From Epiperipatus broadwayi (taxonomy: Eukaryota > Onychophora > Udeonychophora > Euonychophora > Peripatidae), in assembly GCA_028023455.1 (NCBI GenBank), contig JAQFVV010006199.1, positions 4,414,972 through 4,478,971 of the forward strand: a stretch of DNA of 64,000 nucleotides. Direction: 5' to 3'. The translations under genes and the position numbers were made by a program. Of the stretch, positions 34,661 through 48,589 are shown piece after piece (position 1 is the first letter of the stretch; each line of letters opens with the position of its first letter). The notes below the pieces were generated by a model. The model saw only the letters and a list, made by a program, of their open reading frames with translations. It did no database searches and was not told the DNA's origin.

Positions 34661-37600
34661 GCTTCTAGCTCTATCATTTTTGTTGCTTGAACATTTTATA
34701 AATCCCAAGTAATAAAACATTCAATTTTTATTCTTATTTAATAGAAAAGATTTTAAAAAGTCCTTAGTAAAAACATTAAATATTAATAATTTGAATACTA
34801 TATACTATTATTATTTATTTATTATTTTTAAAACTTTGGATTTACTTCTTTGTTTTTGTGTGTTATGTGTTTATAAATTCATGCATTGAATAATCTTTTT
34901 GCATTATTTATTTAACATTAGTCATAATTTTAATCCATATTTTATTAAAAATAAATAGAAACATTTGTTTTATAGTAAAAAAGTTATCTTGATGAAATTT
35001 TAAGTTTATCTTTGCTATACTTTTATGGGAAAAAAATTTTGACAAAAAAATAATCTGCAATATAGCAGCTGCAAGTAATAATCAAAATTATTTGGAAAGT
35101 ATGGTAACCAAAATAAATATCTGCTAGTTAATCAAATATTATATTAATTTTCATTTTAATTAAAAATATTATTATTATCATTTTGACTATTCTCAATTCA
35201 CTCATTCATCTGACATATGATCTTTCTCTAAATTATTTAAAATCTTATAGGATTCAATTTAGCACTTAAGATATTAATCAACTGTAATTTCTTTTAGAAA
35301 TATATCTATTCCAATTTGATTTCAGCTTCTTAACTACAAATTTTATTTTTGTCTATTTTTGTTTAGTCTGATATGTATCTGAGAAATACTTGGCTGTTTC
35401 TATAAAATACTTGTATTGTTTCTGTATTAACTATCAAAGTATCAAATCAATAATTAAACACTAGTAGAATATATTTCTTAAATACCTTTTTTAGTGTCTA
35501 ATTTGTCTCTTGATGGCTTCTTATTAAGTATTTATTATGATATGGAAAACACACAGTGTAGAATAAACTAAGCAGTTTAAATCATTTATCTATGATGAAC
35601 AATAATATGTATCTATCATGAGATGATGGCATTTATAAACCTGATTTGGATTTAAGAGTATACATAATAATATTTACAAATAGTAAACAACATAAAATTG
35701 ATGATTCTAACTACTAATCAATAATTATCAAAATATATTATGCTAAGTTAAAAGGTTGTAAGTAAACATTTTGGTGATTTCAAGGTGTATTTGTATAAAA
35801 AGTATCAAATAATTATTTATATATAGTAACCATTAACATCTGCCTATATTTTCATAGGAAAGAAATATTTGTTACTATGATTGTAAAGGTTAAAATTTAA
35901 TATTTCTTAATTATGTTTGCTATATCAGATATTTGATTAAATTAGAACATCCTGACAAATTCAAGTTCAAACATAAAACCTTTTAAATATATTTCTTTAT
36001 AATATTATATAATACGTTTTGTGTGAATGAATATGGAGAATTAATAAAAACAATCTATTAAGCCAAGATTAAAAAGTATAGAGATAGATATAACAAATAG
36101 ATATCCATATATTGTTTATTAAAAATAAATCTGTGTGAATAATTATTCCCCCAAACTATTATGTAACCATAGAATGCAATTAAATTTTTGCAGATCTAAT
36201 TTAAATTTATCAGTTATTTATTATTATATTTTATATGTATTAAATGTGTAGAATAATTGTCAAGAGATGCTTATGGGTAGAATTGTTGCATGCTATTTAT
36301 GCTAAACTTTTGTTAAAATATCTTTTATATCCAACTGATAACAGTGAGATAATGTCCATATATAGTGATTAGGAATTTCTCTTAATAAGTGATTTTTGAG
36401 TAAAAATGCTTGCTAAATTAAGAGAAAGAAGAATAGAAATAATTCAACAAAATCAACAGTATAGTCATATAGTCATGATTCATGTCAGTGATAAATTTTG
36501 TAAATATTATTTATGCTAATGTTAATTCAAGATCAGCAGTGAACTATAATTTTTTTCTAAAGGCTTTGCAAATAAATATCTGAATATTATTAATTTGGAT
36601 GCAGTATATACTAGTTAAAACACTGATTAAAATGAAACAATTTACACTAGGTATAAACTATAATGAGATTATCATTCTTGAGTTCAATTTTTGAGACAAA
36701 ATGTAAATATAGATATCTCTAAAAAGAAAAGCTATTTTTTACTCTTGCTCCTTTGCAATTATTTTTTTGATGAGGAGGATAAAGAAAATGATTGGGACAT
36801 CCATTGTATTTTTTTTCCTATACTATAAAATATCTTTAAAAACATATATTCTTCATCTCCAATGTATCTGCATTAATAATTAAATTAACTGTGCATATCT
36901 ACTAAACAGAATACTGAAATATATTTAAGTGCATGTATTGTAAGTTTTAATTCTGATTAAATCATATTTTATCAAGATAATATTGTCTTAATTCTGTCCA
37001 CATTACTTTATTTTAAGAATAAAATTTTTAATACTTAAAATGTTCTAATATGTTATATTATAATCACTTTTTGGTGATACATCAAATTTCTCCTTAATTT
37101 TTCTCCCATTTTTTTTAAACATTATCAAAAAAATTGATTTATCTTTACCATTGAGACATTTGATGTATAATTATGAAATTTCTCATTATTTTTCATCTAC
37201 ACTTAAAAAGAAATTATAATAATTCCATTCATTTCTTATAGATTTTTTATCCTTCATAAATTTAATTGATGTGTCAGGTATTCACTATGTACTTTTATTC
37301 TGTTATTTATTACAGTTTGTGTTATTTTGCATTAGATTTACAAATTATAAAAAGGCATTTGATTCTCTAAGTATTTTTATTATGATTAAAACCTTATAAT
37401 ATCATGCAATAGATTACTTTTGATTGCAAAATTCTGAAAAATATTTTAATGCAATTATAGTGATTAAATTTTATGATGTCAATAAAAAGTAATATTAGCA
37501 ATGAATGATATAGAAGGCAACAGATTTGAGACTATTTTACTCCAAAAATTTATCATACTTGTATTATGTGAAATTAAAAAACAAATAAATATTATTTATG

Positions 37601-39620
37601 TTATCTCTATTTTGTAAGTGATGTGGTTACTCAATATAACAGCTATTAGATGAAAGAAGGGGGAAAGCAATAAAAAATGTCTAAGGTAATATCCTTTGAC
37701 TTTTTTGAAAATGTGAAGAGTATTGATAATAATGAATTAAGCATAACAAACTAGAAAAAATATTAACATAGATAAGAATATCATGAAAAAATTAATCATA
37801 GAACTTAATATGAATTGAGTATTTTTTAGCAAAAGCAATATTAAAAGAAATATATATATATTATAATGATATGCCTATCCCTAAGCCTATGTATTTTTTA
37901 AAAATGTTTATATTTTCTACCTATTTTGCTTTACATGAGGCAATTTATTCATTAATTAATTATGTTTGAAAAAGAAAAGCTTGTTATAATTTAGACTTTA
38001 ATTAATAAAGATTGAATGATAATAGTCATGTATATGAATTTAGGTAAGATTATTGAGTAAAAACCTAAATACTGAAAGCTTATTATATGTATTTTATAAA
38101 AATTAAATGATTTATATTTTATTAATCTCCAGAAATTCTAAAACACTAACTTTAAATGTGTGTACAAATATACCAAAAATTATATAAAGGTTTCACTAGA
38201 TAATCTATTCTAGAATCCCTACAACAATGTTATGTGAAATTATAAGATAAGAAAGGACAGCAGAAAAGGATAATATAGAATAAAATTTACTTACTTGCAA
38301 TCAAATCTGCAGCTGATAATATCAGATGTATTTCCTGTAGAAATATACAGTTGGTGTTTGGGAACAGAATGCTTTGCTAGCAACTAAGTAAAAAATGAAT
38401 CAAATGTGTTTGATCCAATTCCTTCATATAAATCTGGTGATCACAGTTTTATATGCAGTTAGAAGTTTGGGTGTAGATTGTAAAAGAATTGTAATATCAA
38501 CTTTATTTCAAAACTTTGACAAAAATATATTTCATGAAACTCTTTCTTTAAGAAATTACAAAAGAAATTTATTCCATTATAAAATAAGCCATTTGATCAC
38601 AGCTATACCAGAATTCTTTGAGAGAAGTTGTTTATTACTTAGAGAAGTCAAATGAAACTTTCTTGGAAAATTGCATCATCCTACAAGTTATAGAGACAAT
38701 TGATTTAATATGAAGAAATCACCACTTGGAGCCAATTCATCCATTGATTACAAGATCTAGAATAAAGAACTTTTATACAAGAACTTTTAAAAAAGAAACT
38801 TTTTCAGAAATAATAAAATTTAGCTTATAAATTTTTTATTATGCATGAATATTTTTCTTTGTTTTAAACCTTTTGGGAATAATAGGTTTACTGGCCAGGT
38901 AAAACAATTTTAATAATATTACTTTATTTATGTATTTATGAACACATACAGGAAAATGCATGAATGTATGAATATTTAGATAGTTAGCACACATTATATT
39001 GTTTATGTTTCAACTAATGAGAATAAACTAAAGGATTCCATCATTATATGTAACTTAAATGTTTAGGATTATTAATATCATTTTGTTGTTTTCACTCACC
39101 CAAGAATTTTGTATTAAAGTTCATGAAAAGCTTTAATGTAACATTTATTTATAAAACTATTTGTAACAGCTTTGTGATTAAATGTTACAAATTGATCTCA
39201 GAGCTATTTAAACAATTAATGTCATTTGTTTATTAATACTATTTATTAGTAATGCAAGTAAAATTGATTGATTTTTTACTTAATCAGTTTATATTCATTA
39301 TTTTACTTATTCACTCAAATCACATTAATTCACAGTCACATTATTATTATTTTAAGCCTTGAGATCAATAATCATTTATTATTTTTCAATTTAAATATAT
39401 TTCAAGTTAAGCCCTTTCACTTTAAATATACTTATTGTACAGACTTGTTTTTGGTTAATATTTGCAAAGAATTTCACAGGTATTATACTTAGTAATTTCA
39501 TTCAATAAAATTTAAATAGAATATTAAGACAGTCTCAACATATAAATCCCTATTATTAAAATTGGTACCTGAACCTAAAGGGCAGCTCTTTCACCCATAT
39601 GTAGCATTCCAATATATATA
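34661..39620. other. AT-rich stretch, no recognised gene
   Basis: The frame at 38395-38655 (+, 86 codons) has a less biased composition than its surroundings, with SLRNYKRNLFHYKISHLI, but no domain I recognise. It could be a decayed transposon fragment. Nothing else is seen. Confidence 0.5.
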
Positions 39621-40030
39621 TAATGGTATTTAATTATGTTATAACAGTCCTTACTTGTAGCTCTAAGATTTGGACACTTAACAGAACAACAGTAGAAAGC
39701 CTCCTAAACACACTATCAAGTTTGAAAGGATTTAGATCAAAAGTAAAATACAAAAAAAAAAAAATAATAACATAAGTACTACTGATATTATTGAAACAAT
39801 TAAGATGCTAAAATGGAGCTGGGCTTGTCATATTGATGAAAGGAATGATTATAAATGGACAACTGAATTTTTAGACTGAACGCCAAATTATTTTAAGAGA
39901 TCTATAAAGAGTTAACATGTGAGATTGATGGATGAAACTAGAGGTTTTCTAGAGTAATGTGAATAGAAATTATGGATAAAAATAATTTAAATGGGCATAA
40001 AGATCTTCAGCCTGCAATTGATCAATAATG
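39620..40030 (+). pseudogene. LINE RT C-terminal fragment
   Basis: The plus strand reads VLTCSSKIWTL near 39650, corresponding to the lLYGsEtWtL block. It then reads IIETIKMLKWSWACHIDERN and DYKWTTEFLD (about 39785-39880), corresponding to the KWRWAGHvaRR..dRWt..lleW block near the 3' end of many animal LINE ORFs. VRLMDETRG follows, fitting the grP..RWxDEi position. Stops are interspersed and the fragment lacks everything upstream of the thumb. Confidence 0.65.
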
Positions 40031-41029
40031 TTTAAGTATGATGATGAATGTATTTTTTTAATTAATTACAAGGCATAAAAAATTATGAATTGAAGCTTTT
40101 TTATATATATTAAAAATGACTTACTTTTATATTGTTTATTGCTTGTTTTGTTTTGTAAACCAGGTGTAAAAGACTTGTATTTTTTGAATTGTGAATACTT
40201 AAAAAAAAAATGATGACAATTTTCTGGCATAGTTTAAAAATTTCTGGATTAAATTCATTAACTAATTTACGTATTTATTTATGTCACAATGAAGGGATTT
40301 AAGTTGACATTAGGATTACTTTGCGTTGAACATTACATCATAAAATGATTTATTTGTTAATTTATTAGCATATTGCTTAATATGTTTTCAACATCTAAAT
40401 CATTAAGTAATAAATTAATGGATTTGATTTTGTTGGCAATATATTTTGTTAAGCAAAGATAATCATTTGCATAAAATATCATTTATTAACATTAGTAATT
40501 TCAAAATTACATTTAAAAATATAAGCTTCTGCTTACTAACTTACTTATATGTGACTTCGTTTTTCTCCCATGAGCCTTCAGTAAATAATTGCTAATCCTT
40601 ATAACCGGTATCATTATTATCATGTCACTTTTTACTCATTCATATATAAACATATTTTTGTACTTGTCTGTAAGTAAATACATATATAGCGCAGTAAAAA
40701 ATAATAATAGTAAATAGAAAAAAAAATACTAAATTAATTTTCTGCTTTTTATTTGTCTGAAAGTAATCTAGTACGTTTCTTAAAATATTAATAGTAAAAA
40801 TTACTTTCGTATACTTTCCTTCCAATTTATCATTTTGATTTATTTGTATGTGTATATATATTATGTTTACCACAGAAATCATAGAATACTATAAATAAAT
40901 AATGGCATTTGTTTATTGATAATAGTTGCTATTACTTGCCATTTCCTTAATAGAATTTAGTGCTCTCAAAATTTTAACAAGATCTTATATCATCAAAACA
41001 AATAATTGCTTTGATATTTTACCTTTTTA
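40031..41029. other. AT-rich stretch, nothing recognised
   Basis: No coding or repeat feature could be supported. Confidence 0.5.
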
Positions 41030-41064
41030 ATTATATATATCTTTGTGTGTGTGCGTGTGTGTGT
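41030..41064 (+). repeat. (TA)n(TG)n microsatellite
   Basis: TATATATAT followed by interrupted TG units. Confidence 0.85.
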
Positions 41065-41249
41065 TGTTAGTACTTATAGGCAAGTTCTAAATAATTATAT
41101 GCTGAACTATTTCCATTACCTGAAATTAATTGTCTTTAACAAACTTTATATATTTTTTAAACTTCTCAATTACATTCATTGTTAATAATAGCATACAGAT
41201 TAGTATATAACACAATATTTTGAGTGGTATTACTCTTTTCTCTTCTTCA

Positions 41250-42360
41250 AGTATTTCTGAATGACAGCACTAACATAGAAATCAAAGTGATGTTGTAGAC
41301 CATTCTGTCAAAGACAATAGAAATAATATTTTTTATAATTTTCTTAAAAGCAAGGTCAATGAAAAGTTTAAAAACATTATGAATTATAATATTAGGTTGA
41401 CTTATGGGATTATTTGCAATTGCTATGTAAAGGACTTCTTTAAAATTTATTCATTTTACTTTTTCTTCTGTGTCCAACATTTTTTTTACCTGACTATATA
41501 TTTATTGATTGATGCTAATACTTTAGATACACAAATTTTTATCTCTTTGATCATTTTCTTGAGATCTTTTAATCATATTTCATTGGGATGTTTGTCACTG
41601 ATATATGTCTTTCCACATTCATATTATATTGCATAAATGTATATTTTGTTTGTCAGCAATTTCTGTTTATTTTTTGTAAATGTTAAGATTTCTTATGATA
41701 TGCAATAGCTGCAGAAAACTGTTCTTATATTTGTTTACCATTTTTGATATATAAAGATGCACTACAGTATCTATAATTATTTTCTTTATATTTTATTTTG
41801 TCTATTTAAGTTTTTTTTACTATAACATTTTTTATGAAATTTGTTTCATGTGAATTTTTTTTTTTTCATATTACTGATTTATAAACAAACTTATTTGGTT
41901 CATTTTCATAGTAATACTATAATTTCATTGTATTTTTCTTATGATTAGATTACTGATATATTTTTCTATGTGTGTATTTTATGATAACTATTGTTTAATT
42001 TTGTCATGTGGTAATCTTGTCACAGAAACATTTACAGATGTTAACTGTTGTTCTTGTTCTAATTTTATTGAAATTTATTTAATGAGGATATGTTGTTGAT
42101 CTATGTCCAGCATATTTCTAATAATATTTCACCATGTGCCCATATAATAAATGAGTAATCAGCATAGAAAGCTTTTAGGTGGAGATGGAATAATATTTAT
42201 AGCCATGGTTTCAAATTCCTTCATGTAAATGGTGTTGATCAACAATGACACTTGTAAATCCATAGACCTTCTTTGATTGTATTGTAAGAATTCCATGTTG
42301 TATTGAAATTATGTTGTTATTATGCAAAATGTTAAGAGTTTCATCACACTATCAATAGAA
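41250..42360 (-). pseudogene. Possible LINE RT fragment
   Basis: On the minus strand about 42230-42110 reads TMAINIIPSPPKAFYADYSF followed by IIWAHGEILLEICW. FYADY is in the position of the RT F/YADD motif, with the second catalytic Asp changed to Tyr. The flanking VIVDQHHLHEG could be a decayed PQGsviSxxLF block. Downstream, about 41600-41450, a KDLKKMIKEIKICVSKVLASI stretch may be the thumb. Conservation is weak, so the call is tentative. Confidence 0.4.
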
Positions 42361-43119
42361 AGAGTTATTCTGATTTATAAACTATTATTTTCATTTAATC
42401 TTTTTTTTTTTACAATAAAGACTACTTCACCACAGAATACATTTGGGAATAAATTGATTGTTGTCTTTGACAAAATATACAAATAGAGCATCACTTGAAA
42501 TTTACTATTGTATCAGGTTTGACTCCCACAATAGTACTACAACTGGATAGACCAGCAATACATAAAGAAAAAGGGAAAAATAATATCTTTAGATGTGTTA
42601 TACATCAATCTGTGAACTATTACTAACACTTGAATGTAGTGAAACATTTAAATAAAGTCTGAGTTGTTTAACAATTAATTCTACATTATAAAAATAGTCC
42701 AATATATATTTATGAGTAAAATGTCAGCGTCACAAACTTTCAGTCAAATACAAATTCTAATTAAAATACCATTAAGAATTTTCAAATTATTTATACAAAT
42801 TGCTTTTATTAAATTAATATTATTCTTAAAAAAATTATTGATTGTGCCATTTTAAACTAATCTAAAAATACTCAAATAAGTATTAAGACAATTATTTTGA
42901 TGTTATTTCAAAACCAGGGTTTAAAACATATATTAATTAATATAATAATTCTTGTTTCCTAGATGCATTTTTTTTTATTCTAACCATTTGATTTCCATTC
43001 TAATGCAAATGATTTCTGTAAATTAAGTTTTCTGAAAATCATACTTTTTTTTAATTGATTACATATTTTATTTCATTCATCAGTATCATATTTAAATATT
43101 ATCATTCCAATCATGTTGA

Positions 43120-43790
43120 AGATTTCTTAAAGTTTAACCCAATTTTCTGTTTCATAGATTCTTTTCTTCATGTCATGTCAACAAATTTCATTATTTCATA
43201 CATTCATCTATCTCATATATGATTTTTTTCTACATGTTTTACTATCATTTGAAATCCAACTTAAAATATCTATTATTATATCTTCTATCAACATGTCCAA
43301 TCTCATTCCACTTCAGCCTTCTAATTTTTTCACTGATATTAAAATATCTGTTTTGCTTTTGATTTCCTATTACTCCAAATACACTTCTCTTGATACTTTA
43401 TTGACTTATATGAAGTCTTTGTATTGATTTTCTGTTAAATGTTCAAGTCTGGAGATTTATATATAAGTGGTAAAACATATCTATTAAAAATCATTCTTTA
43501 TATATATGCTTATGATTTGAGGGGGAAAAAGCTCTGAGGAAAGTACTTTAATTATAATGAAAGATCAGCTATTTCGCTATTACATTTTTACTATACAGAA
43601 ACACCTGAAAATTATAATATAAATTCATCATTTATCCTTGAAAATATTAGAATTTATATATATTCACACAATTTTAATATTAAGGTATTTCTACCAAAAT
43701 TATTTCTACCAAAAGTACTCTATACAAGTTTAATTCTATGATTAATTTTGTCCATTTTATTTCTATGTTATATTAATAATTTTAGTTTAT
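43120..43790 (-). pseudogene. LINE RT C-terminal fragment
   Basis: The minus strand reads KRSVFGVIGNQKQNRYF, then ISEKIRRLKWNEIGHVDRRY and NNRYFKLDFK (about 43420-43240). This is the RxmLGi...tki.diiekI.rLKWrwaGHvaRR.dnRW arrangement of a LINE C-terminus. DNA outside this block matches two other places: 43170-43260 with 50855-50935 (LINE 3' end), and 43690-43770 with 22180-22250. All are on the minus strand, so this copy links the two other partial ones into one family. The open frame on the plus strand at 43170-43427 is antisense. Confidence 0.65.
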
Positions 43791-44039
43791 TATAATGTAA
43801 TAAATCTAATATTTGCATAAGAACAAACTATCTTGATTGTGGTGATAATTAATTTTCATTAAATGTTATAAGTGTGATGATTTGTTTTGCATAAATTAAA
43901 ACATAAAAATAAATTAAACATTAATAATTTTAATAAAATGAATTAGTTTTAAGAATATATTTATATACTAGGACATACATTTGAAGTTTTTACCTTTTTA
44001 ATTCATTGATTTGTCACTAAATTAATCAGAATAGATTTG

Positions 44040-44440
44040 CAACAAAAAAAAATTGTAGAAAGATTTTTAGGTATTGGGACATATTTTTAAAAATGAAGAT
44101 CAAAACTATTCAAGCTATGATGGTTCCTATAACTCTTTATGAACATGATAGTTGTACATTGAATAAAAATTGAAAAATGCTTTTGAGTTGTTGTTCTGTT
44201 AAACACTTTAAATTCGATAAATAGCAAAAAAAAAACAAGTGGATACTTGAGCAGATTAATTATTAACCCTTACTTAAAAAAACTTTAGCTAGGTTGATGA
44301 TATTGTCTTAGTTTGGTTATATCATGATATCATCCAATTCTTTAGAAATATGTACAATATTAATAATAATTGGTACTAATAGAAGATGAGCATGTATGGC
44401 TGGATCTTATCATCATGTGTCACTGAACTTGAAAAACTAA
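44040..44440 (+). pseudogene. LINE RT C-terminal fragment, second subfamily
   Basis: The plus strand reads IQAMMVPITLYEHDSCTLNK (about 44110-44180), corresponding to the iqamv.PillyGsEsWtl.K block. After a frame change it reads NKWILEQINY, then TLARLMILSLVWLYHDI, and residues fitting SLEK.imLGk (about 44230-44370). These match the nkWiLEQi.p...le....rlrLsyfGHimRr.dSLEk block known in several animal LINEs. Its motifs differ from the KWxWAGH type at 39620 and 43120, so it is a different family. It has many stops. Confidence 0.6.
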
Positions 44441-45015
44441 AAAGTTCAGTTATTCTTAAAAAATACTATTTATATGACTACTCAAGATTGACATTAAATG
44501 GTTATATATAATAATAATTACAACAAACATAATAGATTTATTTTATTGATGTACTTCTTACTGAACTTGTCATTTTTAAATTATTGCACATAATCTTTTA
44601 TCTTTAGTCAGCTTTTTTAAAATCTTTTTTTTCTTTGTCTAGGAAATGATTTTTGCAACATAAATAAAACTTACTAAAAGGATTAGCTACTAATTAATTA
44701 CACTTGAGAATTACTGAAAAACAAAAGTCAAGTCTAAAAAAATGAAATTCTCACAAATAAATTTTGACATTTAAAAATTAATGATGAAAGTTCATTAGTG
44801 CTCAAACATAATATATCAACTGTGTCACATTGCCTAGAAGTAATTTCAACAACTGTTCTGTATATGTGTAAACTGAGATTTGAATTTTGAGCAAATTTTG
44901 ATATTTTTTAAGTTCCAAAAAAATTTAGATTTTTTTTTCAGTCGTCATTCTAATATCAACTTAAGTTGTATAACAAAATAACTAGTGATGATATACTATG
45001 CTAGAAAAATTAATT

Positions 45016-45345
45016 TATCTAAAATCACAGCTTAACACTGCTTTTAATCATGCTAGTCATATTCATAGAACTAATATAGGTTTATATAAATAGAATTTAT
45101 AAGTTAAATATACCACTTATGTGATATAAGCATTGCTTTCTGTTTCAAATTTAAAATTTTATAATTCACTTCTTAAGACCTTATTCTCATCAGCCACTGA
45201 CTTCTGCAACTTTGGCAATTATTATTATCACATAAATGGTATATTTAAATTATTTAACTTATAAATTCTATTTATATAAACCTATATTAGTTTTATAAAT
45301 ATGACAGCCAGTGGTCTAAAGCAGTTTTAAATTCTAATTTTAAAT
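45016..45345. mobile_element. Palindromic MITE with ~100-bp arms
   Basis: The left arm (45016-45128) and right arm (45226-45345) are reverse complements. A long exact block, ACTAATATAGGTTTATATAA continuing through ATAGAATTTATAAGTTAAAT, lies in the left arm. The outer arm parts (CACTGCTTTTAAT versus ACTGCTTTAGACCACTGGC) are more diverged. The spacer is about 100 bp and has no frame. Confidence 0.75.
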
Positions 45346-45885
45346 AGATTAATCTTTCCAGCAAGTCTACCATCACTATTTATTTTGGTATATTTAAATT
45401 AATGAAAGAAAATTATTATTGAGTCATGTATTTAATTATGAATAAGTAAATACTTATCTAGCTATTACAATTTTAAAAATAAAAGTCTTAGTTTAATCTG
45501 GGTATGTTAGAAAAATAAAAATGGAAATATAATATAATGCAATCTTTATTACTCATTTTTAAAAATCCTCAAATTTAAAAATTGTATTATTCAAACTCTT
45601 TTAGATCAGTCATCTTGACATAGTAAACATATACACAAATTACAATTTAGAAATTAACATTTACAAAAAGGTAAATTATTAAAAAATACAGGTTAGTTTT
45701 TTCACTACTGATTTTCAATTGTATATGAAATGTAAAATCAAAGTGTTTGTAATTTTATAAAAATGTTTATCTTCAAAAAAAAATGTGATTTGAAAAATAA
45801 TGATAATTAATTGTTTTTCATTTTTGCAGTTATAATATATCAACTCATGCATACACTCTATAATTTATACAGAGAAATTTATTTA

Positions 45886-46045
45886 CATAGAGGTGAAACT
45901 CTCCATAAAGTAGCACTACTCAGTGCAAGCCAAATGCATCCATTGCTTACTCTGGCTTGCACTGAGTGGCACTACTATATGGAGAGTTTTGCCTCTGTGT
46001 AACCAGTTTGTGTGAGTATAGAGAATGGCGATCAAGTGATGAGAA
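45886..46045. mobile_element. Palindromic MITE with AAACTCTCCATA arms
   Basis: The left arm has GTGAAACTCTCCATAAAGTA and CTCAGTGCAAGCCA. The right arm has TGGCTTGCACTGAGT and CTATATGGAGAGTTTTGCC, giving ~50-bp arms around a short spacer (element core 45886-46002). Sequence just outside (GTATAGAGAATGGCGATCAAG) matches the tail of the copies at 285-345 and 16393-16462. Short frames at 45811-46184 are not genes. Confidence 0.75.
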
Positions 46046-48204
46046 ATCCATTTATAAAAAAATTGAATTGTTAAAAAAAGCAGGTATGTATTTGCATTAT
46101 TATCTAATCTGTATACAAAATATAAAAGAAAAGAGATGCATTTTTACACTGATTTTTATCCACTACATATCAAAAAAAACATAAATGATAAATCATCCAA
46201 TGTTCAATCACCTTTACATATATATATTATAATAGTAACTTACAGTTATTATTATTGGTCTAACGTGTTTTATCTCTTGTGAAATTATTTATAAATATAA
46301 ATTTTTATTTGACTATTTTATTATGTAACATATATGTACTATTTATATATACATTTAAGTTTTAAATAATACATACCTTAAGCTTTTGAGTAAAATGCCA
46401 GATTTGAAGTTAAGAATAAATACTTATATATTTTTTTTTATTTTATTATTAAATCTTAATGTCAGTGGAACAATTGATAGTTGAGTTAAGCATGAACTTG
46501 TATATAACACACGAGCAGATTCGTTCGTTCTCTTGATATAAAAAAACGAAAGAAAAAGAAAATTTTTTCTCTTTAAAAATAGCATTTTTCTTTTATCAAT
46601 ACTACTATTTAACGAATGGAATTTAAATATTAACTTTTCCAAATTAAAATAATTTGTGGATTAAAAGTCTGCAAGGAAAATATATTTAATTTTCTACTCA
46701 ATCTTAAAGGAATAGCAATATAAAAGAAAAGAACGTCTGTTTAAGTTTTTTGGAAACTACGTTGTTTTAATACTTCCGTGATTCTTCGGATATATATAAA
46801 TTTAAGATAATTATATATATATATAGGATAAAACAATGTGTTTTGAGTAAAACAGCTTTATATTGTAAAGGTTTCGAAACCAACCTTGCATGCTATTTTA
46901 AAATATTTTGAAATATTGAATATATAGAACGTCTAGTGATAATAGAGAAATGAAGATTAAGAACATCTACATTCGAAGAATATTTATTTTATTTCACATT
47001 AATCCGGTCATTGGATGTTATTAACAGTTTATCGTTTAAGGATAAATGGAATCATCATTGTACCAATGGATTGGTGATATGCTTCATAAGAGATCTTCAT
47101 TGGGATGATGAACTATAGACTTCAATATCTATGCTCAACTCTCTTATAAATAAGTTTCCTTTACTATTTATTTATATATATTATAATAATGCTTATATTA
47201 TTTTAATATGTTTATTATTATTATTATTATCTTTATTTCAAATTTGGCATCGCATCATATATATCTTAAAAGGAAAATTATATTTATTATTAAATATAAT
47301 TAATTGAAAGCTTAACATAATTCATCAAATTAGATGAGGGATATAAAAAATAGTTATTATTTGACAGGTATCTTAAACAGGATTATATTGTGTTTACTAC
47401 GTAATATTGTAAACGTTTAATGTATTTTTATTTATTAAAAATACATATAATATATAAGTTATACAATGGCAAATAATACTTATATATGGGTAATTGTGAA
47501 GCATATAAATAAGAACGATAAATAAATTAATAAGTTATATAAATTATTAATTTTTGAACCCAGATATTGTTTTTATATATCTGTTAATTTAAGCTATTTT
47601 CTTTAATTTTTGAAAGTTTATTATAGTATTGAGTTTTATCATAGGGTATTAAATAAAAAAATATCATTTATTAATATTCTTTTAAAATGATAAAATTCAT
47701 CCGTATTTATTTATTAATATTTTATTATCTATTCTATTATATTTTTTATTGTTTATTAAATATTGATTTGTTAACGTGATCTCTTTGTCTAATCATTATT
47801 GAATTATATTATATATATATATGCTAGTATTATAAATATCATATGAATAATAGTTATAATTAATGCTTATATAAAGGCATATGAAATAACTTGTTTTGAA
47901 ATTATTCCTGAAAAGAGCTAATTGCAAATTCTCCGTGAGTTTGAATATCGTGGCATAATGGTGACTGAAAGAGGGATGAAAGATGGATGACCTGGTCTAA
48001 ATTGTATTTAAATTTATTTAAAGGTTATTGAGCTAGCATAATAAAGATATATATAATCATGGATTTAGTATTTCATCGATTCATTTCTAGCGTTCTACTT
48101 GAAGACCCAAAGTCCGATTGTAGTGAAATGCGTATCCTCTTTCTAAGGAATTTAATCATCTCTTTATATTTAACAAGACCAACTTAGATTTTAAATATAA
48201 TCCA
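46046..48204. other. AT-rich stretch, no recognised gene
   Basis: The part at 46930-47140 is less AT-rich (ATTAATCCGGTCATTGG, TCATTGTACCAATGG). It is followed by CTCTTATAAATAAGTTTCC and, at 47250, TTTGGCATCGC. This vaguely resembles an LTR end and primer-binding region, but no matching second LTR was found. Confidence 0.3.
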
Positions 48205-48360
48205 TTCTGTTATATTTGGCGAACCTAACTGTGAAGCATTAAGTTAATGATTTCTAAACATTAAATATAATTGATTATATTACAATTAATACATCAACTG
48301 GGATGATTAAATGCCATTCCGTTATATTTGATGCCTCAACTAAGGCTATCAAATAGGCTG
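48205..48360 (+). repeat. Short degenerate direct repeats (TTNNGTTATATTTG)
   Basis: CCATTCTGTTATATTTGGCG at 48205, CCATTCCGTTATATTTGATG at 48312 and TCCCGTTATAATAT at 48361 are related, at about 107 and 49 bp spacing. The first is followed by GAACCTAACTGTGAAGC, reminiscent of a TGGCG-type primer-binding site of an LTR element. This is suggestive only. Confidence 0.35.
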
Positions 48361-48367
48361 TCCCGTT

Positions 48368-48370
48368 ATA

Positions 48371-48408
<38 letters not shown>
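48368..48408 (+). repeat. (TA)n(TG)n microsatellite
   Basis: About 24 bp of TA followed by about 16 bp of TG. Confidence 0.95.
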
Positions 48409-48589
48409 CTAAATATCACTATTTGTAAAAAAAGTATGCAAAAAAAATCTAACTTTTGTTATCAAATTTCAGCCACATTTAATGCAAAATTTCTTATTAT
48501 TCATGTGAATTTAAGTAACAAATTAATTTATTCTTACTTTTTTTAATAACTGAAACACAGGCTTATTCTATACCTGTGGCTATATATGT

